64,000 bases of DNA from Bryobacterales bacterium (GTDB lineage Bacteria; Acidobacteriota; Terriglobia; Bryobacterales; Bryobacteraceae), in assembly GCA_016713735.1 (NCBI GenBank), contig JADJOP010000005.1:62001-126000 (forward strand), in the 5' to 3' direction. The notes below the pieces were generated by a model. The model was not told the origin of the DNA, did not search any database, and saw only the letters and a program-made list of their open reading frames with translations. How positions within the stretch are numbered: the first letter of the stretch is position 1; the number at the start of each line of letters is the position of its first letter. A program made the position numbers and the translations under genes. This document shows positions 19,085-29,036 of this stretch, one piece after another.

Positions 19085-20122
19085 AAACAGCAGCAACGAA
19101 CAAGAAGATTCGCGAGATTATCCAGGTCGTCCGCGAGGGCAAGTTGGTGCCGCGCCCTGAATTTCAGCGCCGATTGGTATGGTCTCGAGATGACAAGAAT
19201 CACTTCCTCGATACAATTCTTCGCGGGTACCCTTTCACTGAAATATACTTTGCAGATGGGGATGTGAACCTCGAAACAGGTGAGGGAACCCAACTGCTTG
19301 TAGATGGTTTACAGCGGGTAAGTACGATTATTCAGTACTTTGATGGTGACTCTGAGCTAAAGCTCACCTCCGTTGTGCCTTATCGCGACTTGACTTGAGC
19401 GAAAACGAGAAGCGTGAGTTTCTTCAGTACGATGTTGCAGTACGTGACCTCGGATCAATTGGTCGCGAGGAGGTGATTGAAGTTTTAAGAGGCTGAATGC
19501 GACCAAGTATTCACTTCTGGACATCGAGGTCAATAACGCCGTCTATGCGGGTGCCCTTAAGAGATACGCCGAACGCGTCGCTGAGAAGCCATTTTTCTCG
19601 AATCACGGAGTGTTCAACGCGCTGGATCTCAAACGAATGGGTGACCTCAGATACGCCTTGACCATCATCATCACTATGATGTCCGGCTACTTCAACCGAG
19701 ACGACGCTTTTGGCGATTTCTTGGAGCGGTACAACGACGATTTCCCGCACGAGCCAGAAATCGATCTGCGGATTACGCGAACACTGGAGTTTATCGATGA
19801 GTGCGGCTTCCAATCAAAGTCGCGTGTTTGGCGAAAGGCTGATCTGTTCTCCTTCATAGTTGAGCTAGACAATGTCTTGATGCTGAAGGAAGTCGTCGTG
19901 CAGCCCAGTCATGTGTTGGACCGAATTGATAGCTTCTATAGTAGGATTGACACTTCTGGCGATATGGTTGGTCTTCCGGCGATTTACTATAAGGCTGCCT
20001 TGCAGGCCTCGAATGACCGAGCAAATAGGGTCCGTCGAGGAACGATTCTTTTCGGAGTGCTTAAAGGGCAATCTGACGATCAAATCCTAGCTTCTCTCGA
20101 CAACTACCTGCTGCAAATGTGA
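19081..20122 (+). CDS. DUF262 (GmrSD/ParB-like N-terminal domain) protein, two frameshifts
   Basis: About 347 residues when joined. The start is typical DUF262: KLVPRPEFQRRLVWSRDDKN, then TILRGYPFTEIYF, then VDGLQRVSTIIQYF at about 74-87. The usual motif is DGQQRxxT; here the first Gln is Leu. In GmrSD restriction enzymes this domain binds and uses nucleotides. The C-terminal half is helical and shows no DUF1524 HNH nuclease motif, so the effector chemistry is open. The frame breaks near 19396 (TTT read as TT) and 19488 (TTTTT read as TTTT); both are homopolymers. With the preceding gene it makes a compact two-gene unit of foreign composition, 139 nt from the convergent gyrA. Confidence 0.72.
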
Positions 20123-20261
20123 ATCGCGGGGCGCGTAAGCGCATTCCACACCTCTGCAAGTCTATGGTGACCAATTGACTTGGCGAGATTGGGGAGTGCG
20201 GAACCTTATGACGTCCCGGCAATTGCTGTTGCCAGAACTGCAGCTTGGGTGTGATTTCGCC

Positions 20262-22790
20262 TTACTGCAGTTCCAAGTCGGCCTGCCCGTTCTCGCCTTC
20301 ATCCTCGGCTTCCGGCACCAGGCTCGCCGCGGCCACCGCGTCGCCTTCCTCCATCCGCACCAGCCGCACGCCCTGCGTCGAGCGCCCCGCCTGCCGGATG
20401 TTGTCTGATTCGATGCGGATGATCTTGCCGTCCTTGGTGATGATCATCAGGTCGGTCGTCTCTTTCACCCGCAGCACGGCCACCACGTTGCCCGTCTTCT
20501 TGGTCGTCTTCATGTTGATGACGCCCTTGCCGCCGCGCGTTTGCAGCCGGTAGCTGTTCACCGGCGTCCGCTTGCCGTAGCCCAGCTCCGAGATCGACAG
20601 CACCAGGTCATCCTTGTCCACAATCTCGGTCGACACCACGTGGTCTTGCGCCGACAGCGAAATGCCGCGCACGCCGCGCGCCGCACGGCCCATCGGCCTC
20701 ACATCGTCTTCGTTGAAGCGGATCGCCATGCCCGTCCGCGTGGCAATGAACACCTCCTGCGCCCCCGTGGATAGCTGCGCCGAGATCAACTCGTCGCCAT
20801 CATCCACCGACAGCGCAATGATGCCCACCGAACGCGGATTGTCAAACTCCGACAGCGCGCTCTTCTTGATCACGCCGTTGCGCGTAATCATCACCACGTG
20901 GACGCCCTCGGGGAAGTCCTTCGTCATCAGGAACGCCTTCGGCGTCTCATCGGCCTGCAGGTTGATCAGGCCGTTCACGTTCTTGCCCTTGCCCGTCGTC
21001 CCGGCGTCGGGGAATCGTGTAGGCCTTCGTCCAATACACGCGCCCCTTCGAGGTGAACGTCATCACGTAGGCGTGCGTCGAGCCCACCAGCAGGTGCTCG
21101 ACGACATCCTCGCTGCGCGTCGACATCCCGATGCGGCCCTTGCCCCCGCGCGACTGCCGCCGGTAGGTGTCCACCGCCGTGCGCTTCAGATAGCCGCCGC
21201 GCGTCACCGTGATCGCGACGTCTTCCTCCTGCACCAGGTCCTCGAGCATGATCTCGCCCGGGTCCTCCACGATCTGCGTCCGCCGCTCATCGCCGAACGA
21301 CGTGCGGACCTCTTTCACAGCTCGTCGAGGATCTTCTGCTGCTCCATGCCGGTCAGCCGTTGCAGTTGCAGTTCGATGATCGCCTGCGCCTGCCGCTCGC
21401 TGAACCGAGGGCCGCGCGGATCAGCCCCCACCAACTGCGCGTACTCGGCGGCCTCCTCCGGCGTGATGAACTCCATCAACGAATCGCGCGCCTCGCGCGG
21501 CGTCTTCGAGGCCCGGATCAACGCGATCACCTGGTCGATGTTCCGCAACGCCCGCTGGAAGCCCAGCAACAAATGCTCGCGCTCGCGCGCCTTGCGCAAC
21601 AGGTAATCCGTGCGCCGGCGCACCACCTCGATGCGATGGTCGATGAACCGCTTCAACATGTCGACCAGGCCCAGCTCCCTCGGCTGCCCGTTGACGATCG
21701 ACAGCATGATGATGCCGAAGTTCATCTGCATCTGCGTCTGCTTGAACAGATTGTTCAGCACCACTTCGGCGTTCTCGCCGCGCTTCAGCTCGATCACGAT
21801 CCGCATGCCGTCGCGGTCGCTCTCGTCGCGCACATCGGAAATCCCTTCCAGCTTCTTATCGCCCACCAGTTCGGCGATCTGCTGGATCAGCCGCGACTTG
21901 TTCACCTGGAACGGAATCTCGTTCACGATGATCGCTTCGCGGTCTTTGCCTGACTTCTCCGTGGCCGCCTTGGCCCGCATCTTCACCGAGCCGCGCCCGG
22001 TGGAATACGCATTGAAGATGCCTTCGCGCCCTAGAATGAAGCCGCCGCCGGGGAAGTCAGGCCCCTGCACGTGCTTCATCATGTCCGCCAGCGTCGCCTT
22101 CGGGTTGTTCACCAACTCGATGGTCGCGTTCACGATCTCGGTCAGGTTGTGCGGAGGAATGCGCGTCGCCATGCCCACCGCGATGCCCTCGGCGCCGTTC
22201 AGCAGCAGGTTCGGCAGCCGCGTCGGCAACACCTCCGGCTCGCGCGACGATTCATCGTAATTGGGTCGGAAATCCACCGTCTCTTTATCGAGATCGTCCA
22301 GCAGCGCCGCCGAAATCTTCGCCAGCCGCGCTTCGGTATACCGCATCGCCGCCGGCGGATCGCCGTCAATCGAGCCGAAGTTCCCCTGCCCGTCAATCAG
22401 CGGATAGCGCATCGAAAACGGCTGCGCCAACCGCACCAGCGTGTCGTAAATCGCCGAGTCCCCGTGCGGGTGATAGTTGCCCATCACCTCGCCGACAATC
22501 TTGGCGCACTTGCGCGTCGGCTTGTTCGGCGCCAGCCCCATCTCGTCCATCGCATAGAGAATGCGCCGGTGCACGGGCTTCAATCCGTCGCGCACATCGG
22601 GCAGCGCGCGGCTCACGATCACGCTCATCGCGTAATCGATATACGACCGCCGCATCTCGTCTTCGATGTTGATCGGGACGATGTTCTTCGCGTCAGGACC
22701 TAGCGGTAGCAACCCGCCATTTTCAGGCGGCACGGGGAGGATCTTGCTCAGCCAAATGGACTCCTTCGGATTCGGCCCTTCGGAAAGCAC
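20262..22790 (-). CDS. gyrA: DNA gyrase subunit A, broken by two indels
   Basis: The breakage-reunion subunit of type IIA topoisomerase. The quinolone-resistance region is intact: YHPHGDSAIYDTLVRLAQPFSMR, and the catalytic Tyr lies in AAMRYTEARL. The C-terminal beta-pinwheel is present, with GRVYWTKAYTIP and GKNVNGLINLQ joined. Two breaks occur. Near 21009 a C run is one base too long (ATTCCCCGAC for IPD). At about 21316 the frame closes right after LTGMEQQKILDEL and resumes at KEVRTSFGDERRT. Related GyrA proteins have about 28 more residues here, so a segment is missing. Gyrase is essential, so both are probably assembly or read errors. GTG at 22790 is only a possible start; the conserved part begins at about NIVPINIEDEM. 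Confidence 0.93.
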
Positions 22791-22897
22791 GCCAGGGGAG
22801 GAATGCGGCCTCTCCGACAGGCCGGTGAATCCTTTATTTTAGCAGGAAACTAAGGTGTTTCGCCGCCCCGAATCCGCCGCGGCCGCACCCGGGAGCC

Positions 22898-23701
22898 CTA
22901 CCGCCCGCCGCAACTCTCCGCTCGCACCTTCATCGCCTCCGGCATCCACTCCTGGAACTGCCGGATGCGCGTCTCATGCGACGGGTGCGTCGACATAAAC
23001 TCACTCGGCGCGCCCTTGCTCGCCTCTCCCATCCGCACCCACAGCTTCGGGGCCTCTTGTGGATCGAAGCACGCCCGCGCCACATAGATCAGCCCCATGT
23101 AGTCGGCCTCGCTCTCGTGTTCGCGCGAAAACGGCAGCAAAATGCCGAACTGCGCCCCCACGCCCAGCGCCCCTAACACCAACTGCCGCTGCCGCGGCTC
23201 CATGTCGCCCACTGCAACCGACGTCGCCATCGCGCCGATCTGCACCAGCTTCTGGTGCGCCATGCGCTCGGCCCCGTGCCGCGCAATGGCGTGCGCAATC
23301 TCGTGCCCCATCACCACCGCCAGCCCGTTTTCGTTCTGCGTAATCGGCAAAATGCCGGTGTAGACCGCCACCTTCCCGCCCGGCAGGCAAAACGCGTTCG
23401 CCTGGTTGTCGTCGATCAACTCGTACTGCCACTCAAACCCTGGGTCCTCGCTCACCTTCGCAATGCGCTGGCCGATCGATTTCACCAGCGCCGCCTCCGG
23501 CCCGGAACGCACCACCGCCGACTGCCGCAGAATCTGCCGGTAGCTCGACAGCCCCAGCGACGCTTCCTGCTCGCGGCTGATGTCCACCAGTTGCTTCCGC
23601 CCCGTCAGCGGCACCTCTTCGCGGTTGGCGATGAAGTAGTAACCCAGGTACAGCCCGAACAACACAATCGGCAGCAGCCGGAATCCGCCTCTGCGATTCA
23701 T
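22898..23701 (-). CDS. M48-family zinc metalloprotease, membrane anchored
   Basis: A protein of 267 residues. An N-terminal anchor (LLPIVLFGLYLGYYFI) precedes a periplasmic M48 domain. Zinc site: GHEIAHAIARHGAER with HEIAH at 133-137, and the downstream Glu in FSREHESEADYMG. NAFCLPGGKVAVYTGIL is the usual strand before the helix. It resembles the BepA/LoiP type of single-domain periplasmic proteases that act in outer-membrane protein quality control. It lies 6 nt after the DUF937 gene on the same strand, so the two are probably cotranscribed. Confidence 0.9.
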   Translation of the reverse strand: MNRRGGFRLLPIVLFGLYLGYYFIANREEVPLTGRKQLVDISREQEASLGLSSYRQILRQSAVVRSGPEAALVKSIGQRIAKVSEDPGFEWQYELIDDNQANAFCLPGGKVAVYTGILPITQNENGLAVVMGHEIAHAIARHGAERMAHQKLVQIGAMATSVAVGDMEPRQRQLVLGALGVGAQFGILLPFSREHESEADYMGLIYVARACFDPQEAPKLWVRMGEASKGAPSEFMSTHPSHETRIRQFQEWMPEAMKVRAESCGGR

Positions 23702-23707
23702 ACGCGC

Positions 23708-24259
23708 CTACTTCAGGAACATCTTCGACACAAAACCCAGCACGTCATCCGCCGCCGAGCCGTCGCCATCCCGGTCCAGCATCGGCGTGATCATGTCCAG
23801 AATGCCGCCGCCCCCCTGCGGCGCCGACGCCGCCATCGCATTGCCGCCCGTCTGCTTGCTCAACGCCCCCATCGCCATCGCCGCCACCACCGGCAGCATC
23901 TGCTTCAGAATGTCCGAACCAATGCCCGTGCGCTCAGCGGCGTGGCTCGCCACCTGCCGGCTCACATCCTTGCTCCCGAACAGGTGCCCCAGGATGCCGT
24001 TGCCGTCCTGCCGCATCTCTTCCGGATCGAGCGCTTCCGGCTCATCCACATACCGTTGATGGTTGCCGTTCATGAGCGCTCCCAGCAGGCCCTCCAGCCC
24101 GCCTTCCTGGCTCACGTTGCGCTGCATGCCCCCGGCAATGGCCGGCAACAACTGCTGCAGCGCCGCCATCGTCTGGTCCTGCCCCAGCCCAAACTGGTTC
24201 GACAACTGGCGCACCGCGCCTCCGCCCTGCGCATTCATCAGTGCCTGTAAAAGGTCCAT
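23708..24259 (-). CDS. DUF937-domain protein
   Basis: A protein of 183 residues starting MDLLQALMNAQGGGAVRQLS, which matches the DUF937 N-terminus (helical repeats of the YidB type). Repeats such as MAALQQLLPAIAGGMQRNV and ILKQMLPVVAAMAMGALSKQ follow. The C-terminus DMITPMLDRDGDGSAADDVL contains a calcium-loop-like DRDGDGS. Function is unknown. GGAGGATTGTTC before the ATG at 24259 is a good ribosome-binding site, so the longer upstream frame is not used. Confidence 0.85.
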   Translation of the reverse strand: MDLLQALMNAQGGGAVRQLSNQFGLGQDQTMAALQQLLPAIAGGMQRNVSQEGGLEGLLGALMNGNHQRYVDEPEALDPEEMRQDGNGILGHLFGSKDVSRQVASHAAERTGIGSDILKQMLPVVAAMAMGALSKQTGGNAMAASAPQGGGGILDMITPMLDRDGDGSAADDVLGFVSKMFLK

Positions 24260-24378
24260 GAACAATCCTCCGATTTCGCCCGCGAGGCTATCCTCCCCCG
24301 CGGCCCGCATCCTAGTATAGAAGGAACCGGGCGCGTTGCTTCTCTCGCGCACCGGCCATCGGAAGGAGACCCATTCAC

Positions 24379-24771
24379 ATGAGCGTGGAAGCCCTCAAGG
24401 CCAAGTACAAACCCGTCATCGATTTCCTCAGCACCCGCGGTGCCCTGATTCACCACCTGCACGAAGAGGCAGGCAAGCTCGTCCTCGACGCCAGCGTCCA
24501 CGACGAAGCCGAAAAGAACCGCGTATGGGACCAGATCAAGGGCGTCGACGGCAACTATGACGACCTCAAGGCCGACATCAAAGTCGACGCCAACGTCCCG
24601 GCCCCCGTCGTCACCTACACCGTCCAGGGCGGCGACACGCTGTCCAAAATCAGCAAACAGTTCTACGGCAGCGCCAACCAATACATGAAGATCTTCGAGG
24701 CCAACAAGGACCAGCTCTCCGACCCCGACAAGATCAAACCCGGCCAGGTCCTCAAAATCCCCAACGCCTGA
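24379..24771 (+). CDS. LysM-domain protein resembling Kbp/YgaU
   Basis: A protein of 130 residues without a signal peptide. The C-terminal LysM domain (about 79-128) is clear: YTVQGGDTLSKISKQFYG, IFEANKDQLSDPDKIKPGQV, LKIP. The N-terminal 70 residues look like a divergent BON domain (LVLDASVHDEAEKNRVWDQI). This two-domain order and length resemble the E. coli potassium-binding protein Kbp, a cytoplasmic K+ sensor, but the potassium role is inferred from resemblance. GGAAGGAG, 11 nt before ATG, is the ribosome-binding site. Confidence 0.85.
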   Translation: MSVEALKAKYKPVIDFLSTRGALIHHLHEEAGKLVLDASVHDEAEKNRVWDQIKGVDGNYDDLKADIKVDANVPAPVVTYTVQGGDTLSKISKQFYGSANQYMKIFEANKDQLSDPDKIKPGQVLKIPNA

Positions 24772-24792
24772 GCCCGCTCCTCTTCTCGCCCT

Positions 24793-24815
24793 GGGACCGG
24801 CCCCGCGCCGGTCCC
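24793..24815 (+). terminator. Hairpin after the LysM gene
   Basis: GGGACCGGC and GCCGGTCCC form a perfect 9-bp stem with a 5-nt loop, 22 nt after the stop. There is no T tract, so it may be a T-less terminator or an mRNA-end protector. Confidence 0.5.
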
Positions 24816-24835
24816 TCACCGCTCACCCCTGCGGT

Positions 24836-24841
24836 TACACT
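24836..24841 (+). promoter_or_regulatory. -10 element TACACT, near-leaderless glycosyltransferase
   Basis: GGTTACACT ends 8 nt before the ATG at 24850 and no Shine-Dalgarno sequence lies between. Confidence 0.45.
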
Positions 24842-24849
24842 GGTACCAG

Positions 24850-25827
24850 ATGCTCTCCATCGTCGTCCCCATTCACAACGAAGAGCCGGCGATCCTCCCC
24901 CTCTACGACCGCCTCACCGCCGTCCTCCTCCGCGTCCAGCGCCCCTACGAGATCATCTTCGTCGACGACGCCTCTACTGACCGCAGCTTCGATCTCCTCG
25001 CCAACCTCGTCGAAACCGACGCCCGCCTCAAAGTGATGCGTCTCCGCCGCAACTTCGGCCAAACCGCCGCCCTCGCCGCCGGATTCGACGAAGCCCAGGG
25101 CAACATCATCATCTCCCTCGACGGCGACCTCCAGCACGACCCCGACGACATCCCCGCCCTCCTCTCCAAACTCGACGAAGGCTACGACATCGCCAGCGGC
25201 TGGCGCAAAAACCGCGTCGACAACGCCATCACACGCAAGATCCCTTCGCGCATCGCCAACTGGCTCATGGCCAAGGCCAGCGGCGTCGACCTGCGCGACT
25301 TCGGCACCACCTTCAAGGCCTACCGCGCCGAAATCCTCAAGGACATCAACCTCTACGGCGAACTCCACCGCTTCATCCCCGCCCTGGCCAGCTTCTACGG
25401 CGCCCGCATCGCCGAGGTCCCCATCCGCAACATCCCCCGCCCCAGCGGCCACTCCCACTACGGCCTCAGCCGCACCTTCGGCGTCCTCTTCGACATCCTC
25501 ACCATCAAGTTCCTGCTCAGCTACTTCACCCGCCCCATGCACTTCTTCGGCAAGCTCGGCATGGCCGGCACCACCATCGGCGGCCTCATCATGCTCTACC
25601 TCGCCGCCTTCAAACTCACCGGCGGCGAACTCGTCGCCGAGCACGGCCCGCTCATGATCGCCGGCGCCTTGCTCCTGCTCGCAGGCATCATGATGTTCTC
25701 CACCGGAATCCTCGGCGAAGTGATGATCCGCACCTACTTTGAAAGCCAGGGCCGCCGCATCTACGCCGTCCGCGAGATCCGCTGCAAGAAGGAATCCAAG
25801 GACAAATCCCGCGGCACCGTGGCCTGA
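24850..25827 (+). CDS. Family 2 glycosyltransferase with two C-terminal membrane spans (GtrB/DPM1-like)
   Basis: A protein of 325 residues. The GT-A domain covers residues 1-225: SIVVPIHNEEPAILPLYDRL, EIIFVDDASTDRS, RRNFGQTAALAAGFDEAQG and SLDGDLQHDPDDIP (DxD-type metal site). Two membrane helices follow (MAGTTIGGLIMLYLAAF and MIAGALLLLAGIMMFSTGI). This layout is typical of enzymes that load a sugar onto undecaprenyl or polyprenyl phosphate at the inner membrane. The sugar is unknown. Confidence 0.9.
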   Translation: MLSIVVPIHNEEPAILPLYDRLTAVLLRVQRPYEIIFVDDASTDRSFDLLANLVETDARLKVMRLRRNFGQTAALAAGFDEAQGNIIISLDGDLQHDPDDIPALLSKLDEGYDIASGWRKNRVDNAITRKIPSRIANWLMAKASGVDLRDFGTTFKAYRAEILKDINLYGELHRFIPALASFYGARIAEVPIRNIPRPSGHSHYGLSRTFGVLFDILTIKFLLSYFTRPMHFFGKLGMAGTTIGGLIMLYLAAFKLTGGELVAEHGPLMIAGALLLLAGIMMFSTGILGEVMIRTYFESQGRRIYAVREIRCKKESKDKSRGTVA

Positions 25828-25856
25828 GCCGCCAGGGTCACCGAGCGGTCCCCCCC

Positions 25857-26911
25857 TTACCGCGTCAGCGTCTCCTCAAAAAACCGCACCGCCCGCGGAT
25901 CCTTCGACTGCCCCAGCCAGAACATCGCCTGCTTCCGCACCGCTGGATTCGCGTTGCTCCGCGCCAGTTGAATCAGCAACGGCGTTCCCTCGTCCTTCGG
26001 CAACTGCGTCAGTGCGAACACGGCCTTCTTCTTCACCTCCGTGTTCGGGTCCTTCTCGATGGCCTCCGTGATCGCCCCCTTGGCCGCTCCCGACGCCTTC
26101 TGCGCCAGCCAGAACAACGCCTGCCCGCGCACATGCGTGCTCTTGTCTTCCTTCGCCGCCCGCACGATCGCCGCCACCGCGCCCTGCGCCCGGCTCTGCG
26201 TCAATGCATAGACGGCCCGCTCGCGCACCCTCTCTGAAGGATCCTCACGCAGCACCCGCGCCACAACGCGATATCCCTCCTCGCCCCGCGAGTTCCCCAG
26301 CCAGAACAACGCCTGCCGCCGAGTCTTCTCCCCCGTGGCCGACAAAGCCAACTTCTCCAGCGCCTGCAGCGCCTCGTCGCCCGCATGCTGCGCAATCGCA
26401 TGAATCGCCCCATCGGCTTTGCGCTGCTCCTCGCGCGCCGTGCCCGTCTGCGACACCTGCGCCGCCAAAAACGCCACGCTCTCCGCCGCACTCACCCCCG
26501 TCAACCAGTGGAACGGCAGCCCGCCCGCATCCAGCGGACAGTCATCCGAATACGACCGGATCCTCCCAATCGACCCGCCCTCCACCCGCAACAGCACATG
26601 CTCCTGCGTCGGCCCTTCCAGCTTCACCGCGCCCCTCGCCGCCGCGGCCATTACCTTCTGGCCCTCCAGCCCGCAGCCATAGCCGCCGCGATCCCCCAAC
26701 AGCACGACTGCCCGTCGCTGGGAACCCGCTTCACGGCCCAACCGATCCACACCGCCCCCGCCTGCTTCGTCATGGCCGCCTTCACGGCCCGCTCCAATCC
26801 ACCCTGCGCCTGCGCCGTTACCAGCTTCGCGTTTGTCACCGGCGGCTGCTGCCCCACCAGCGCCCCCGTAACGAAAATAGTCACCAACAAGAGAGGCCAT
26901 GTCAATTTCAT
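25857..26911 (-). CDS. Secreted HEAT-repeat protein, one frameshift
   Basis: About 351 residues when joined. The N-terminus MKLTWPLLLVTIFVTGALVG is a signal peptide. The C-terminal 190 residues are HEAT/PBS-lyase-like repeats of about 30 residues: KTRRQALFWLGNSRGEEGY, RVRERAVYALTQSRAQGA, HVRGQALFWLAQKASG, EVKKKAVFALTQLPKDEG, AVRKQAMFWLGQSKDPRA. The alternation of FWL and ALTQ helices is regular. The frame breaks near 26697, where one G is missing in a G run (CTGTTGGGGGATC). It is last in the sigma/anti-sigma operon and 12 nt after the other HEAT protein, so it probably acts in the same envelope response. Confidence 0.8.
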
Positions 26912-26923
26912 CGCGCTGCTCTC

Positions 26924-28262
26924 CTACTTGTTCAACAACTCCACCAGGAAATCCGTCGCTTCCTTGCTCTTCATCATTGAGAGCATCTCCACCGCCGTGC
27001 GCTTCAACTCCACATTCGTTTCCTTCCGCGCAATGTCGATCAGCGGCTGCGGACTCCTCTGCCCGCCCAGCGCGCGCAGAATCCGCTTCTTCGTCTCCAC
27101 CTCCGGCGTCGCACTGTACATCTCCACCAGCGCCGTCAGCGTCTCCGGGCTCTTGCTGTGCGCCAGCATCCCAATCGCCCGCTCGCGCAGCTTCGCGTCT
27201 TTCTCCGTGCGCGCAATCTCCAGAATCTTCGCCGTGCTATTGGCCGCCATCATCCCGTTCAGAATCTCGGCCCGCAGGTCCACTGACTGCTCGGCCGCAT
27301 ACATCGCCGCCAGTTCGTTGGCCCCGCCCATCGCCCCCAGATACCGGATCGCTTCTTTCCGCAGAGCAAGGTTCGGCTCGCTCTTGGCCAGCCGCCAGCA
27401 TCCGCTCCCGCGCCCCCGTCGCCATGTAGCCCTGCAGAATCTGCTTCTTCACCGCCGCATCGTTCGTCGACGAGTACACCTCGCTCAACAACGTCTGGTT
27501 CTCCGCGCTCTTCACCACGCCCAGGTTGCGCAGCGCCAGCAATTGCAGGTCCGGGTTCAACGACCCCTTCGCCACCCGCACCACCGCCTCGCGCGCCTTC
27601 GTCGAGTTGCTCTGGCTCAGCACAAACAGCGCCCGCTCCCGCAACTGCGGCGACGACTTCGTCTGCAACAGCTTCTCCAGCAGCGGCACTGACCGCTCCG
27701 GATCGCTCTGCATCAGGCTGTTGATCGCCATCAGTTTAATCTCGTCATCGGCCGCTTCCTCCGGCGTCACCGGACGCCCGCTCGCCTGCGCCAACTCCAC
27801 CCGCAGCGCCTTCGAGTCGTTCAACCACCCGCTCTGCGGATGCGCCTTCGCCAGTTGATCCAGCGCCGCCGTCGCCTCCGCCGTCCGCCCCAGCTTGCCC
27901 AGCGCGTAGGCTTTCCAATAGAGCGCCCCATCGGCCCGCTCCGTGCCCCCGGCCGCTTCGGTGAACTGCTTCACCGCCTCGTCGTACTCCCGCCGGTCCA
28001 GCGCCCGCGCCCCGCGGTCATACGCCGACCCACCCCACCCCCGCGTGCGCATCTTCGTCTGCAGCAGGAGGTTCATCCTCGGCGCCATCGCCCCCAGCTG
28101 CATCTCGATCCTCGGCAGCATCGCCGTCATATCCATCTTCACCACCGGCTCGATCTTCTTCAGCTCCAGATCGACCTGCGCCTTCACGCCGGCCACATCG
28201 ATCTCCACCTGCTGCGCCATTCCCAGCGCCGAAAAGCCCATCAGCATCACAACAGTTCTCAT
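26924..28262 (-). CDS. Secreted TPR/HEAT-repeat protein, one frameshift
   Basis: About 446 residues when joined. ATG at 28262 has AGGAAAGG before it; the TTG six bases upstream is less likely. A signal peptide (MRTVVMLMGFSALGMAQ) is followed by an amphipathic stretch (QVDLELKKIEPVVKMDM). Next is a TPR-like part (REYDEAVKQFTEAAGG, ADGALYWKAYALGKLGRTAEA) and then many HEAT repeats (SPQLRERALFVLSQSNS, DLQLLALRNLGVVKS, AAVKKQILQGYM, KLRERAIGMLAHSKS, ELKRTAVEMLSMMKS). The frame breaks near 27395 in GGCGGCTGGCC, an indel in a GC-rich run. It stands directly behind the anti-sigma gene. Confidence 0.8.
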
Positions 28263-28268
28263 ATCCAA

Positions 28269-29036
28269 TCAACCTTTCCTGTCCGCCCGCGCCGCCCGCG
28301 GCGGCTCGCGCAAACGGAACTGCAAAATTCTCAGTTTGAAGACCAGCTCCTGGTCCAGAATCCGATCCTGAAGCCCGGCCGGTTGTGCTCCCTCCGGCGC
28401 ATGCGCCAGTTCGATCAACACCCGCTCCAGGTCCTCCAACACAGCCGCCAGCGCCAGTTGCCCCTGCCGCGCCGCCGTCATGCGGTACAGCCGGTTCGCA
28501 TCCACCAGCGCATCGGCCCTCACCCGTTGTGAATCCCAACCCGCGTCATCCACACCGCTATTCACAACATCCAACAAGATCCTCTCCGAACTCGCCAGGT
28601 GCCCCTCCAGCGCCGCCGCCAGCACGCTCTTCTGCGCCTCCGGCCCGTTGCCCGCGCTTGCCGCCGGAGCGGTCACATTCTGGCTATAACGCCACGCCAG
28701 GCACGACACCGCCACCATCGCCGCCATCGCGCCCATCAGTGCCCACACCCGCAACGCTCCCCATCGCGGCCACCAGCCACTCCGCCGCGCCAACCGCGGT
28801 TCGGCCGCCGCCAACCGCGCCCACACCTGATCCTCATACCCGTCCCCGCGCCGCGGCGTCTCCAATTGGCTCACCACCGCCAGTTCGCGCTTCAACTGCT
28901 CCAGCGCCCCACGGCACTCCGCGCAACCCGCCACGTGCGCCGCCGTCTCCGCGCCCGGCTCCTCGCACCCGTAATAATGCGCGAGCAACTCCTCCTCGCC
29001 CGGATGCCCGTTCGCCCTCACGCCTTCCATGCCCAC
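28269..29036 (-). CDS. Anti-sigma factor, putative zinc-finger type
   Basis: A protein of 255 residues. The N-terminal cytoplasmic ZAS-like zinc finger has HPGEEELLAHYYG and HVAGCAECRGALEQL (His...Cys-x2-Cys). A single membrane span (WALMGAMAAMVAVSCLAW, about 94-111) is followed by a periplasmic helical domain ending in a long coiled part (LVFKLRILQFRLRE). It overlaps the ECF sigma gene by 19 nt, the normal sigma/anti-sigma arrangement. It should bind and hold that sigma factor until an envelope signal releases it. Confidence 0.85.
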   Translation of the reverse strand: MGMEGVRANGHPGEEELLAHYYGCEEPGAETAAHVAGCAECRGALEQLKRELAVVSQLETPRRGDGYEDQVWARLAAAEPRLARRSGWWPRWGALRVWALMGAMAAMVAVSCLAWRYSQNVTAPAASAGNGPEAQKSVLAAALEGHLASSERILLDVVNSGVDDAGWDSQRVRADALVDANRLYRMTAARQGQLALAAVLEDLERVLIELAHAPEGAQPAGLQDRILDQELVFKLRILQFRLREPPRAARADRKG

